From assembly GCF_033297395.1 (NCBI RefSeq), contig NW_027041833.1, positions 615,939 through 679,938 of the forward strand: a stretch of DNA of 64,000 bases. Reading direction: 5' to 3'. The notes under the pieces are model-generated. The model was not told where the DNA came from. It ran no database searches and saw only the letters and a program-made list of their open reading frames with translations. This DNA comes from Canariomyces notabilis (Eukaryota > Ascomycota > Sordariomycetes > Sordariales > Chaetomiaceae). This document shows, one piece after another, positions 1 to 9,767 of this stretch (position 1 is the first letter of the stretch; each line of letters starts with the position of its first letter). The translations under genes were made by a program, and so were the position numbers.

Positions 1-309
1 TTGCTGTACTCCAAAGGCGATGCGGTGGGGAAGGCGTTGCACGCTGCTGCGGAAAAGGTCGCGGTCGGCAAGGGGATGCCCCGGTGCGGCAATTGTGGCG
101 CCGGGAGGGTATTTGAGATGCAGCTCATGCCGCATGCTATTGAGGAGCTGGAGATTGAGGAGGATGGGTTGGATGGCATGGACTGGGGAACTATCATCGT
201 GGGTGTGTGCGAGAGCGATTGTCAGCAGAGGGGGTTCGCGGTTGGGGAGGCTGGGTATTTGGAGGAGTGGGCTGGGGTGCAATGGGAGGAGTTGACTGTG
301 AAGAGGTAG
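1..309 (+). CDS. Tsr4/PDCD2-like protein, C-terminal part (5' truncated)
   Basis: The frame is open from the first base, so the start lies outside the window. The visible 102 residues match the PDCD2 C-terminal domain: a CGNCG knuckle at about residues 30-34, then an R-x-F-E-x-Q-L-M-P segment, a D-W-G-T-I segment and a last Cys pair region (residues 70-74), ending on TAG. In yeast the family member Tsr4 is a dedicated chaperone of ribosomal protein uS5 needed for 20S pre-rRNA processing; that role is known for the family and inferred here. The next gene, eIF3k, converges on it. I am fairly sure of the domain and less sure which paralogue (PDCD2 or PDCD2L) this is. Confidence 0.72.
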   Translation: MLYSKGDAVGKALHAAAEKVAVGKGMPRCGNCGAGRVFEMQLMPHAIEELEIEEDGLDGMDWGTIIVGVCESDCQQRGFAVGEAGYLEEWAGVQWEELTVKR

Positions 310-612
310 ATACATTGATAAGGATGCAGGAGAATGGAAAGGATGGAAGGTATCAAGTCATGTCGTCATGTTTGGCATCTTCTTGCGAGGAATGAGGCTA
401 TGACCTGAACATAGAACCCGTAGTAGTAAATTCAGACAGACACCCAATTGCCATCCCGCCCGCGGCCTTTCGGCCGTGCCGCCTTAACAACCCATAAACG
501 CCAAAGCTTTTACTGCCCGATGCAAGCGAGAAACAGCCGCCAGACAAAACAGCGGCCAGTGCTCCAATCGTAAATAATCAGCCATTCCCTGCCGCGAGAA
601 CCTTTCTAAGCC
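310..612. other. intergenic, convergent 3' ends
   Basis: About 300 bp between the convergent ends of the Tsr4-like gene and eIF3k. It holds a short GC-rich stretch near 458-480. I see no gene here. Confidence 0.6.
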
Positions 613-1547
613 CTAGGCGCTCTCCTCCCATGCCCTCTTGATGACCCGGCTGAACATGTCTATTGTGACGTCCTCCTTGATCTCAGTCTTCTTCGCCTCG
701 TTCTCCGGGTTCCTGGGGATCTGGATCATGCCATTGTCACCAATCCTCCAGCCGCACGTCTCGATCGCAAACTTCTTAACCTCGTCCTCGCTGTCCAGCC
801 CCAACCAGCTTTCGAGCACGCTGACCTCCACCTCCCGGTATGCCTGGCTGACCAACTGGGCGATTCGCACCCGGATCATCTCCTCAAAGCCTGCGATGTC
901 CGTAGTCAAGTCTGCGTAGATGTCGTCACTGTCCATCGTCGCCCAGAAGCGGGCATACTGGGCGCTTTCCAGCTGCAAGTTTAAATCCCGTAGCTTGGAG
1001 ACGGCCTCGGTGAGATCTGAAGAGGAGTTGGGCCCCGGGTTGGAGTGCGATGGGGAGAGAAGATGGAGAGCGAGGCTAAACTGAGCCGAGGGGAATTGTG
1101 TCATGGCCTTGACCAGGATGTTGGTTACGACTTCATCCTTGATCCGGTCGGGGTTGAGCTGGTAACTTGAAGGCGTGATAGTCAGCATATGCCCCTGTTG
1201 CAGATAACGAACGAGTCGGAAAGGCAGAAGTTCTCCAATTTCAGATAGAGCTAATAGATTTGACTTCATCTGCGGTGGGTTGATTAGGCCCAATCCGCGG
1301 TCAGGTAATAGGAAACGTTTACGATTGCTCATCACCTAGAGATGCAAGAGAGAATGAGTTCATCAACACCGAAATCAACTTACAGTTTGAGCAGCGCCCT
1401 ATTGGCATTGCAGTCGCAGAACTTCTCCTCGCATTGCTGTTGGAGGTATCCCTCGAGAATCTCGGCAGCCTGCGGGTTATACCGTTCGAGTCCGTTGATT
1501 ATGTTGCGGATCTGCTCTGGCCGCTCTTGGGGGTCTTCGCCGTTCAT
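613..1547 (-). CDS. Eukaryotic translation initiation factor 3 subunit K
   Basis: Two exons, 1547-1384 and 1165-613, joined over an intron of about 218 bp (donor GTAAGT at 1383, acceptor CAAG at 1166), give 238 residues. The splice restores the family sequence N-R-A-L-L-K-L-Y-Q-L-N-P-D. The N-terminal segment R-P-E-Q-I-R-N-I-I-N-G-L-E-R-Y and the downstream T-Q-F-P-S-A-Q-F-S-L-A-L-H segment are characteristic of eIF3k. The fold is a HEAT-like N-terminal part plus a C-terminal winged helix (PCI/CSN8-type). It is a subunit of the eIF3 complex that binds the 40S ribosome in the cytosol. I chose the ATG at 1547 (M-N-G-E-D) because family members start close to the R-P-E-Q segment; an upstream in-frame ATG at 1616 would add 23 residues. 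The long intron leaves open a second small intron that I did not resolve. Confidence 0.85.
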
Positions 1548-2093
1548 GGTGGGCGATGTTGGCGTTTGCTGTAGCGGGGTTGCAGGAGGAAAATTCACTC
1601 CTCGGCTCTGGCTCAAACCTTCCTCAAAGGTGATCCAAGACGTTTGATGCGATGGTGGGGCAGATTTCCCGCCCTCTTTTTTTGTGTGTGCGGCACCGGC
1701 CGGAAGAAGCGAAGTGCGGTGGGTCCCTAGCGTTGGACTGAATCATGTGGTCCCGTGGTTGGCTCGCGAATTTGGAGACGCGCCACGTCCGGCTTCCGCA
1801 ACGTCATGAGACTTCCGTTGGATACATAACCAATTCTTCATACATGGGGCATTTTGAGTATAGAGCTCAAAATTCCTAAGAGTATGTGCATTCCGGGTGC
1901 TTCCACCCATGACTTAATCAGGAGATCCAGCAGTACTGGAATGATACCTGACTAAAAGTATCCCACGTTGTTGTCCGTCTTTTCCTGACTTGGACGGCTT
2001 CGCAATTGGCACCTGAAGCCCTGCTGTTGATCTGTCTCATCCATTGCAACCGGAATTCACTTATCGCGTCTATCCATTCCCAGCTGCGACGCC
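1548..2093. other. intergenic, divergent promoters of eIF3k and DNA ligase
   Basis: A region of about 550 bp between divergently transcribed housekeeping genes. An in-frame ATG at 1616 could extend eIF3k into its left edge. No further coding sequence is supported. Confidence 0.6.
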
Positions 2094-4789
2094 ATGGCGA
2101 GCCCAGCCAAGAAGCGGAAACTCAATCCGGACTCCAAGAATAGCTCTGCTCCTACGAAAGGGCTCGAGTACTTCTTCTCGAAGCAAAGACAAAATGGATC
2201 CCAACTGAAGGCATCTCCGAGCCCGCAGGCGACGGCACCCCATTCGCAGCAACCCCAAGTCCCGTTGACAGACGAAGAGCTAGCGCGCAAGCTGCAAGCT
2301 GAGTGGGATGCAGAGGTCGAGGTGGTATCAGATGCGACCAAACCGGCGCCGGAAAATGCGGAAACTTCAAGCCGGGGGCCTTCAGCGCCCGTATTGGGAT
2401 CGTCTCCTCAACCCACGCCGGCTCCTCCTCCAAACCCGCCAAAACTACAGCAGGGAAAGGTCAAGGGCACTCTTTCGCTGTCCTCAGCAGCTGCGACAGA
2501 AGACCACGCTTCTGTATCCATTCCCCTTGACGAGAGCCCTTTAACCTTTCAACCGGCCAAGTACATCCCGCAATTGCAAGAATCGTGGGCTGCCGACGGA
2601 GGCAGTGCATCGTATGCCCTTCTCACGCGGTGTTTCGTTCTTGTCAACGGTACGCAGAGCCGCATCAAGATCGTGGATACACTTGTCAACTGCGTCCGCT
2701 TGTTGATAGAGGCAGATCCGTCCAGCTTATTGCCAGCAGTGTGGCTGGCGACTAACGCAATATCTCCACCCTACGTTTCTATGGAGCTAGGTCTTGGTGG
2801 TTCTGCAATCTCTAAGGCACTCAGACAGGTCTGCGGCCTAGATAGCAGGGCGCTCAAGGCCATTTACGACAAACTAGGCGATCCCGGCGATGTGGCATTT
2901 GAGGCCAAGAAGAAGCAAAGCTTTACACTGCGCAAGCCGAAGCCTCTAACAATCAAGGGTGTGTATCAGTCGTTGGTGAAGATTGCAAGCGCTCAGGGAC
3001 AAGGCAGCGGTGATGTAAAGCAGCGAATCGTCGACAAGCTCCTACAGGATGCTCGCGGGGGCGAAGAGAGCCGGTATATCGTCAGGACGCTGTGCCAGCA
3101 TGTAAGCTGCTTGACTCTTGCTTAACGTTCCTCGCTAATATGTCCAAGCTCCGGATTGGCGCTGTCAAGACAACCATGTTGATCGCCCTTTCCAGAGCGT
3201 TTCTGCTATCGAGACCGCCAGGCGCAGATTTTCCTGTAAGACACCCACAGGATTTGGCGAGATTGAAGAAAGAGAACCTCGCCGAAGTGTGGGCAAAGGC
3301 GGAGGAACTTGTCAAGGCCTCGTATGCGCGTCACCCCGACTACAACGACCTCATCCCGGCGCTTCTCCAGGTCGGAATCGCCGAGGAGCTGCTTGTCCTA
3401 TGCGGTCTAACCATGCATATTCCACTGCGACCCATGCTAGGGAGCATTACCCGAGACTTGTCCGAGATGCTTACCAAACTCCAAGGGCGCGATTTCGCTT
3501 GTGAGTACAAATACGATGGGCAACGGGCTCAAGTCCACTGCGATGCCATCGGCAAAGTGTCCATATTCTCAAGGCACCTGGAGCTTATGACGGACAAGTA
3601 TCCCGATTTGGTTGCCCTTGTTCCCAAGATTAGGGGGGAAGGCGTAGAAAGCTTTATTCTAGAAGGCGAGGTGGTTGCCGTGGACCGTGCCAGCGGCGAG
3701 TTGAAGAATTTCCAAACACTCACCAATCGTGCCCGCAAGGACGTTGCAATTGGTAGCATCACAATTGATGTCTGCCTGTTTGCCTTTGACCTAATGTATC
3801 TCAATGGCCAGTCCCTCCTCGATCGGCCGTTCAGGGATAGGCGCTCCTGGCTGCGCTCGCAGTTCATTGAGATCCCACACCACTTCACCTGGGTCAAGAG
3901 CCTAGACGCAACCTCACAAGACTCGGAAGTTGTCCTTGACTTCTTCAAGTCGGCGATCGACAGCAAGTGCGAGGGGATAATGGTCAAGATATTAGACAAC
4001 CTTCCAGAGCTAGAATACCGCGGCGGTGACGAGACTGGGCAGACAGTTGAGGAACCACCAAAAGAAGAGCTGTCCGCTCCTCCCAAGCCTAAGCCCAAAA
4101 AAACAAAGAACGCCACCAGGTCCTCCGAATCCTCTAAAGATGCGCAGCCGGAAAGGAAATCGCGCCGCAAGCACCTTCTGGCTACGTACGAACCCGACAA
4201 GCGGCTCGACTCGTGGCTCAAGGTTAAAAAGGACTACTCGTCGTCCTTCGACACGCTGGACCTGATTCCCATCGCGGGCTGGCACGGGCAAGGGCGAAAG
4301 GCCAAATGGTGGTCTCCCATCCTGCTGGCGGTGCGCAACGAAGAGACGGGGTGCCTCGAGGCCGTCTGCAAATGCATGTCTGGATTCACCGACACCTTCT
4401 ACAAGGCCAACAAGGAGTTCTACGACAATGGGGAGGACAGCGGCGAGCCCAAGAACACGCATCGACAAAAACCCAGCTTTGTTGAGTACGCGGGTGGCTA
4501 CCCCGATGTGTGGTTTGAGCCGCAGGAAGTGTGGGAGGTGGCGTTTGCGGATATCACCATTAGCCCGACATACACAGCGGCTATCGGGCTGGTGCAGGAG
4601 GATAAGGGGTTGAGTCTGCGGTTTCCGAGGTTCTTGAGGAAGAGGGAGGACAAAGGGATTGACGAGGCGAGCACAAGTGAGGTCTTGGCGGCACTGTGGA
4701 GAAAACAGGAGGCGAAGGTCCCCGCGGCGGGGGGCAATGGAGAAGGTCTTGGAGATGAGGCAGATGAAGACGAGCTCATGGTGGAGTGA
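2094..4789 (+). CDS. cdc9: DNA ligase I, ATP-dependent (Cdc9-type)
   Basis: Two exons, 2094-3101 and 3149-4789, flank a 47-bp intron (GTAAGC ... CCAAG) and encode 881 residues. The N-terminus has a PCNA-binding PIP-like box (K-G-L-E-Y-F-F, residues 22-28) next to a basic K-K-R-K-L stretch, then a long disordered region. The DNA-binding domain follows (about 150-400). The nucleotidyltransferase motif E-Y-K-Y-D-G carries the AMP-accepting lysine, about K457. The OB-fold contains G-W-H-G-Q-G-R. A charged K/P/S-rich insert (about 640-690) separates the adenylation and OB regions and is longer than in yeast. It seals nicks and joins Okazaki fragments in nuclear replication and repair. The ligase I assignment over ligase IV rests on the PIP box and the absence of BRCT domains. 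Confidence 0.93.
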
Positions 4790-4856
4790 GCTCCCTCCAC
4801 TGCGGCAAATCTACGCTACAATCCGAGTCCCTTGGAATGACGACTGCTATTACACC

Positions 4857-5957
4857 CTACTCCTTCCAGGCCCGATACACGATGCGGCAGCCGTACTTCT
4901 CCCCCTTCTTCAGGAGCATCTGGCCCTTCCACTCCGGCACGTTACACGCGTTGACATACCGGCTGGGCTCCACGCAGAAACCGCTGCGGGCCTTGCGCGC
5001 CGGGACGCCTGCGACTTCGGGAACGTCGATATACTTGCCAGTGTAGAATTGGAAGGCTGGCTCGGTGCTGTACACCTCGAGGTGGATTTTAGACTCGGGA
5101 TGGAAGGCGCTCACGAGCTTTGTCAGAGGCAAGGGGCGGGTGTCGATGGGGACAGTGCCCGGCACCTCGTTGACAATAAAGCAGTCGTCGATATCCGGCT
5201 CCTGGGCACCCAGCGTGACTGGCTTGTTCGCTTCGACCTTGCTGAACGGCTTGGGGCCGCCGGTGGGAATGCCGCCGTCGTCGACAGGGAGATAGCTGTT
5301 TGTTGCGAGGGTGACGACAGTGCCCTCGATTGACGGACCCCCAGTGAGGTTGAAGTACCTGTTGTTTAGTGTCAATAAGTCGACCCGTCCCGTTGCTTCA
5401 CAGCCTGCCGCGGAGAGAAATACTCACGAGTGGTTTGTCATGTTGATAACCGTCTCATCCGCGCCCCCCACCAGTTCCGCCTCGTACTCCATCCCGAGCA
5501 CAACCACCTCCTTCCCATCCTGCACCTGCTTTCCAACGGTGTACACCACGCTGGCCTCGACGGTGCCAGGGAAACCCTCGTCCCCGTCCGGGCTGACCAG
5601 GCTGAACTTGACGCTCTCCCCACCGTCGAGGGAACCTCCTGGGATCCCGGGGATGTCGCGCACGCCGACGGGGGTCGGCCCGTTCCAGATCTTCTTGCCC
5701 CAGCCGACGACACCGCCGTGCAGGTTATTGGGCCCGTTGTTGGCGGCCAGCGAGTAGGTCTTGCCGCCGTTGAGGTCCTGGATCTGGGCACCCTTGATGC
5801 GGTTGGCCACGCGGCCGATCGTCTCGCCAAAGAAGGGGCCGTTGTGCTTTTCGTAGTGCCCCTGCTCGGGGAACCCCTGCACAATGTTCACCCCGCCGAC
5901 GCGCAGCTCTTGGATGATGGCCCCTAACGGGAGGAAGGTCACAGGTGCGTCTGCCAT
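4857..5957 (-). CDS. Aldose 1-epimerase (galactose mutarotase family)
   Basis: Two exons, 5957-5428 and 5358-4857, joined over a 69-bp intron (GTGAGT ... AACAG), give 343 residues, close to the usual length. The expected active-site residues are all present: H80 in N-L-H-G-G, H176 in T-N-H-S-Y-F-N-L (the serine codon is split by the intron) and E307 in F-C-V-E-P. The enzyme interconverts alpha and beta anomers of hexoses such as galactose or glucose and feeds the Leloir pathway. No signal peptide is visible, so it is probably cytosolic. It ends 67 bp from the 3' end of the ligase gene, and the two converge. Substrate cannot be told from sequence. Confidence 0.92.
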
Positions 5958-6976
5958 TTTTTGCTCTGTTGTTGGTAGGGTGGTGGTTGGTGGTAATTTT
6001 GGAAGGTGGTTTGTGTAATGTGGGATGATGTCAGAGGTGTTGATTGAGGGGGGGAATTTGGAGATGGAGGGGTCGAGTTTCTCTTCTGTTCCCGTCCTTT
6101 TTAACTTGTGACGCTACGGAGTATTATCCATCCCATTTCCGGACTGATCGATAATCTTGTGCTTCCCATGATCACCTGCCAAAGAGGCCGAGTTTCATGC
6201 GCGCAAATGATCACGCTGCGTGTTGCGCTTGACAACCGTCTGATTTCAGGCTATATCCGTTGATGGAGGCGCTGCCCCTCTTTCAGTGGGGTTACCTCCG
6301 AAAGGTAAATTCCCGGCGCTGTGGATATTATAGGGTTAGGGTCTGGCTTACAGCAGTCGATCAGGGGGAAAAGACCAGGTCCACGCCCTTACTGGAAAGT
6401 TGAGTGGAAGTCACACTTGGAACCTAAAAATTGACGGAACGAGCTTCAGATCTCGACCACGTCTCATCCGCTACGCTTGTTGCTACGCGTGACCGATACC
6501 CGATCAACGAAAATCAATAACAGCGGAAACACCTCCCTACGTTCGGGTGAGGACTCTGAGTCTGAGGAGTAAAATCTCGTGCCCTTGTACCCATCTGAGA
6601 CGACAATGGCGGCCCGGTGAGGTAGTTCTTGGAACTCAGTGAACTTGGCGTCCAAGTGGGATTGCATCTAATCCTCACTCTGTATGAGACGGTTCACGTA
6701 ACTTACTTACATCCCAGAGAGGCCGTCAGACTGCGAGTAATGGCAAACTCTTTCGGTGGGCCAAGACGAACCAGGTGAGTCCCATCTCTCATTCACTGAG
6801 TCGACCACGCAAATTTCTGGGTCAAAAGGTACCATGGTCTATAGTAACCATCCTTTTTCAGTTTTTTTTGTTTTGTATAGCTTGGGGACATTAACATTAA
6901 TACAGTACCGTTAATCAAAAGACCGCAGACCAGGACGTTTCTCAAATGACAGCCATGGGGGTGTAGATGTTGTAAG
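5958..6976. other. intergenic
   Basis: About 1 kb upstream of the epimerase and downstream of the HsbA-like gene. It contains a telomere-like box at 6331. On the minus strand, a 28-codon ORF starting at 6792 is followed by a GTAAGT and, 43 bp from it, a TTAG; this intron would be very short and the joined frame stops soon after, so I do not call a gene. Confidence 0.5.
6331..6342 (+). promoter_or_regulatory. telobox-like sequence (two TAGGGT units)
   Basis: Two perfect tandem TAGGGT units lie about 375 bp upstream of the aldose epimerase start codon. Short telomere-type boxes occur in fungal promoters and can bind TRF/Tbf1-like Myb proteins; a role here is an inference only. Confidence 0.35.
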
Positions 6977-7740
6977 TCACTCAACAGTGGTGGTGTTAGA
7001 GTACGGGGACCCTGTGCTTGCCGTGGCAAGATGGATCGAATGGACTGACATGCGGAAATGGGTATCGACCTGGGCCATCTGATTCATGGCTTGCTGAGAG
7101 TAGGAGGAGGTGGTCGGGAAGACAGCCATGACCTGGTAGAGAAGCGCGTCTGTGACTCCGGCCATCTCACGGACAGCGGCAGGAATTCGGAACTCGGCCT
7201 GTTTATCCACGGTGATGAGGTCGGCTGCCGATGCAGTAATGGCGTCCATGAGCTCGAACACGCCTTGCACGAACTGCGAAAGACAATGTCAGCAATGGGC
7301 GACGGCTCCATGCGATAACGGAGTTGGCTTACATATGAATAAGACTCATAGATCAGCTGTTGGTCATTCTGGTCCGTTATCACCGGGGTCCGGATCATGA
7401 CACCAATGGTAGAAAGACACGAATCCGAGATATCCTTGAATTCGTCCATAATGTCCTATTGAAGCGGAATGGAACAAGACACGTTAGGACAGCCAAAGAT
7501 GGAGCTCGACGGCTCGGACACGGAGCCTACCTGGAATGGCCCCGGATTCTTCAGCTGGACAACGACGTTTATGAGATCCTTCAGATCGAAGGCCATACGG
7601 GCCAAGCTGTTACAGGCAACAATGATATCCGGAGGAGTCATGGCAGCGTCCGCAGGCCTCACGGACAGAAAAGCCCCGAGGAAAAGCACCAGGATGGCTC
7701 GGATCGGCCAGGCACAATCAAAAAACCGGCCGACCCTCAT
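6977..7740 (-). CDS. Secreted HsbA-like / galactomannoprotein-type wall protein
   Basis: Three exons, 7740-7531, 7455-7333 and 7273-6977, with introns of 75 and 59 bp (GTAGGC...ATAG; GTAAGC...GCAG), give 209 residues. All junctions are phase 0. The first 33 residues form a signal peptide with a hydrophobic core (A-I-L-V-L-F-L-G-A-F-L) ending in A-D-A-A. The mature part is helical, with spaced hydrophobic heptads and Thr/Ser, as in hydrophobic-surface-binding protein A and related cell-wall galactomannoproteins. Family members coat hydrophobic surfaces and can recruit secreted hydrolases, or are wall antigens. I chose the ATG at 7740 because it begins directly at the signal peptide; an in-frame ATG at 7803 would put 21 residues before it. 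Family identity is a judgement from fold-like features rather than strict motifs. Confidence 0.68.
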
Positions 7741-9767
7741 TTTGGACGAAGATCGAAGCGGCAGAAAAGACGTATAAAATGAGTGGACGAGAGCAATCGA
7801 CAAGCTCTCAGCGATAACGAGCGGCAGGGTGAGCGAAACGACTGCGTGTGTATGAGGGAACGATCTTCAGAGAAGACGGTAAACGAAGGACTGACGGAAG
7901 GCTTGGGCGGTAGGAGAGAGGAGGTCGGCCACTTCGGTCCTCACCCGACGTAAAACGTGCAAAGCGTGCGAAGCAAGGATGCCGGGTTCTACGTTTTACC
8001 GCCACGACCGCCACGGTCGGTCTTGATAATGGCCGAAAATGCTTGGGTCAGTTCATGCTCGCTAGCGTGTACACACCATCGACGCAGGTGTCAGGGGTTC
8101 TATCGATTCCCACGATTGCTAAGCGAGGACAAGGCAGATTTCTCCTCAAGGCTCAAGAAGCTTCTGTCGAACGTGACGAAGAGTTCCAAGAAGCAGCCCT
8201 TTCCCGGGTGACTGTCACTCCGATGTGCAGAATCTTCCCCTGGTGGCGGCGGTAGCCGTGGGTTTCTGAGTGGTGTGCTTACCCGATGTGGCTATCTCTG
8301 CGGCATCTCGCACGGCTTGCTGTGGACGTGTCTGTATGTAAATGTACGTGGAGTGCACGCTAAAAAAAGGTTCTTTCTCTTATCTCTCGGCTTACTGCGA
8401 TCATCTTACGGGTTGCGGGCCGTGCGGCTGAAGATCCTGTTCACTCAAAGAACCACGGCCAGGTTTCATCAGCCCTAGCACCACCCTATCGGAGCCATCT
8501 TGGTGGAATATTCCGGTCCCGGTCCTGCGAAAATATGAGGTACTACCTCCAGCCTTAACCATCTGTCGGGGTAGCGCTGGCAACACCGATGTGTGTCTTG
8601 ATTGGATTGTTTCCGCATTTTCCACGCCTCATTCCCACAGGCCAGAAGTTACCCAATTTCTGTTATGCTTAATACGTAAGTCAGAGTTTCAAAAACCGAA
8701 AAAAAGGTTGCGGCTGGATGTGCTAAGGGAGAGCGTACCGGCCAGGCCGATGAAGTTCTCAACAAACCAAGGAGATTTTCCTGCGGGCCGGGATCTGCTT
8801 TCTGGCACCAGGGCGCCCCTTGCATCAGCGTTCTTGGCATCTGTGGCGGGCGCCTCTTGCTCGGCGCGAATCGGCGTCCATCCACGACACACGCTTCAGT
8901 GCTTCTGCAAAGAGGGTGTTGGTGACCTCCATCCTGCGTACAGCAGTTGATATTGGGATGATCTGATTGTTGTGATTCAATATCAGATTCCATTGTGATC
9001 TGTATTATGGTCATCAGCACGACTGCCTCGACTGGGCTAAAAAATGGGAATATGGAAGTTGCGAACTTGCGATGCCCGGTCGTTGTTGCTTCTGCAGCGT
9101 CAGGTTTCTGCCTAACTCCAGTTAACTGGCTGATGTCTCGCACCACCCTGGTTGCAACGATATGGCTAACAAAAAAAACAAGACAGGAAAAATAAGATAC
9201 GGAAGGGAACTGTACTGTCCGTGTTTCCCCCGCCGAAGCCATGCAATCCAAGAGCACGTCGCTCGTAATTATGCCGGAAGCAGTGTGCCGCCCAGGCTCA
9301 CCAAGATCAGTGCAGCTTCACTAACGTCGCCGCCGTGGAGTCTGGCAGGGTTTCGTTATGGTATGCTCAGCGGCTCAGCGGCTCAGCGGCTCAGCCTTGG
9401 GCTCATGAAGTGCCAGAGGTGGAGTCTTGATGCATGATGCATCCCACGCACTTGGTTCACATTGCCAGGGACACGCTTACACTATACGAATAGTGTGTGT
9501 ACCAAGTACACTAGGCGGCGGGACTGAGGTGTGAATCATGGCTGCTCGGGAGGCGCTCGCTCTGCCTGACCGGAAGCAGAGAGATGTCAGATATCGGCAT
9601 GGGAGGTTTGACTTTGTGACGGAGGTCTTCATCTCTTGCTTTTGCACCTGCGTTTTCAACCTTTCCTTCCACTATCTTCGTTGTCTGGTGGCACCTCTGG
9701 CTTGTCATCATCCCTTCGTTTCCCCTCCATTTGTTCGTGGGATGTCGGTCGTTTTCTCGTCGTTACG
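7741..9767. other. intergenic upstream of the glucan synthase
   Basis: About 2 kb without a supported gene. Several open frames of 60-200 codons exist on both strands, the longest on the minus strand at 9257-8649, but none shows a domain, signal peptide or spliceable continuation. The right part is the promoter and 5' leader of the glucan synthase gene. Confidence 0.55.
9366..9395. repeat. 8-bp tandem repeat (CTCAGCGG, about 3.75 copies)
   Basis: Three perfect CTCAGCGG units followed by CTCAGC, about 370 bp upstream of the glucan synthase start codon. Function unknown. Confidence 0.8.

Noticed and set aside
6668..6797. Micro-gene with a 43-bp GTAAGT...TTAG intron on the minus strand
   Set aside because: The intron is shorter than any other here and the spliced frame stops after a few codons.
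8649..9257. 202-codon minus-strand frame
   Set aside because: No motif, signal peptide or splice partner; composition looks non-coding.
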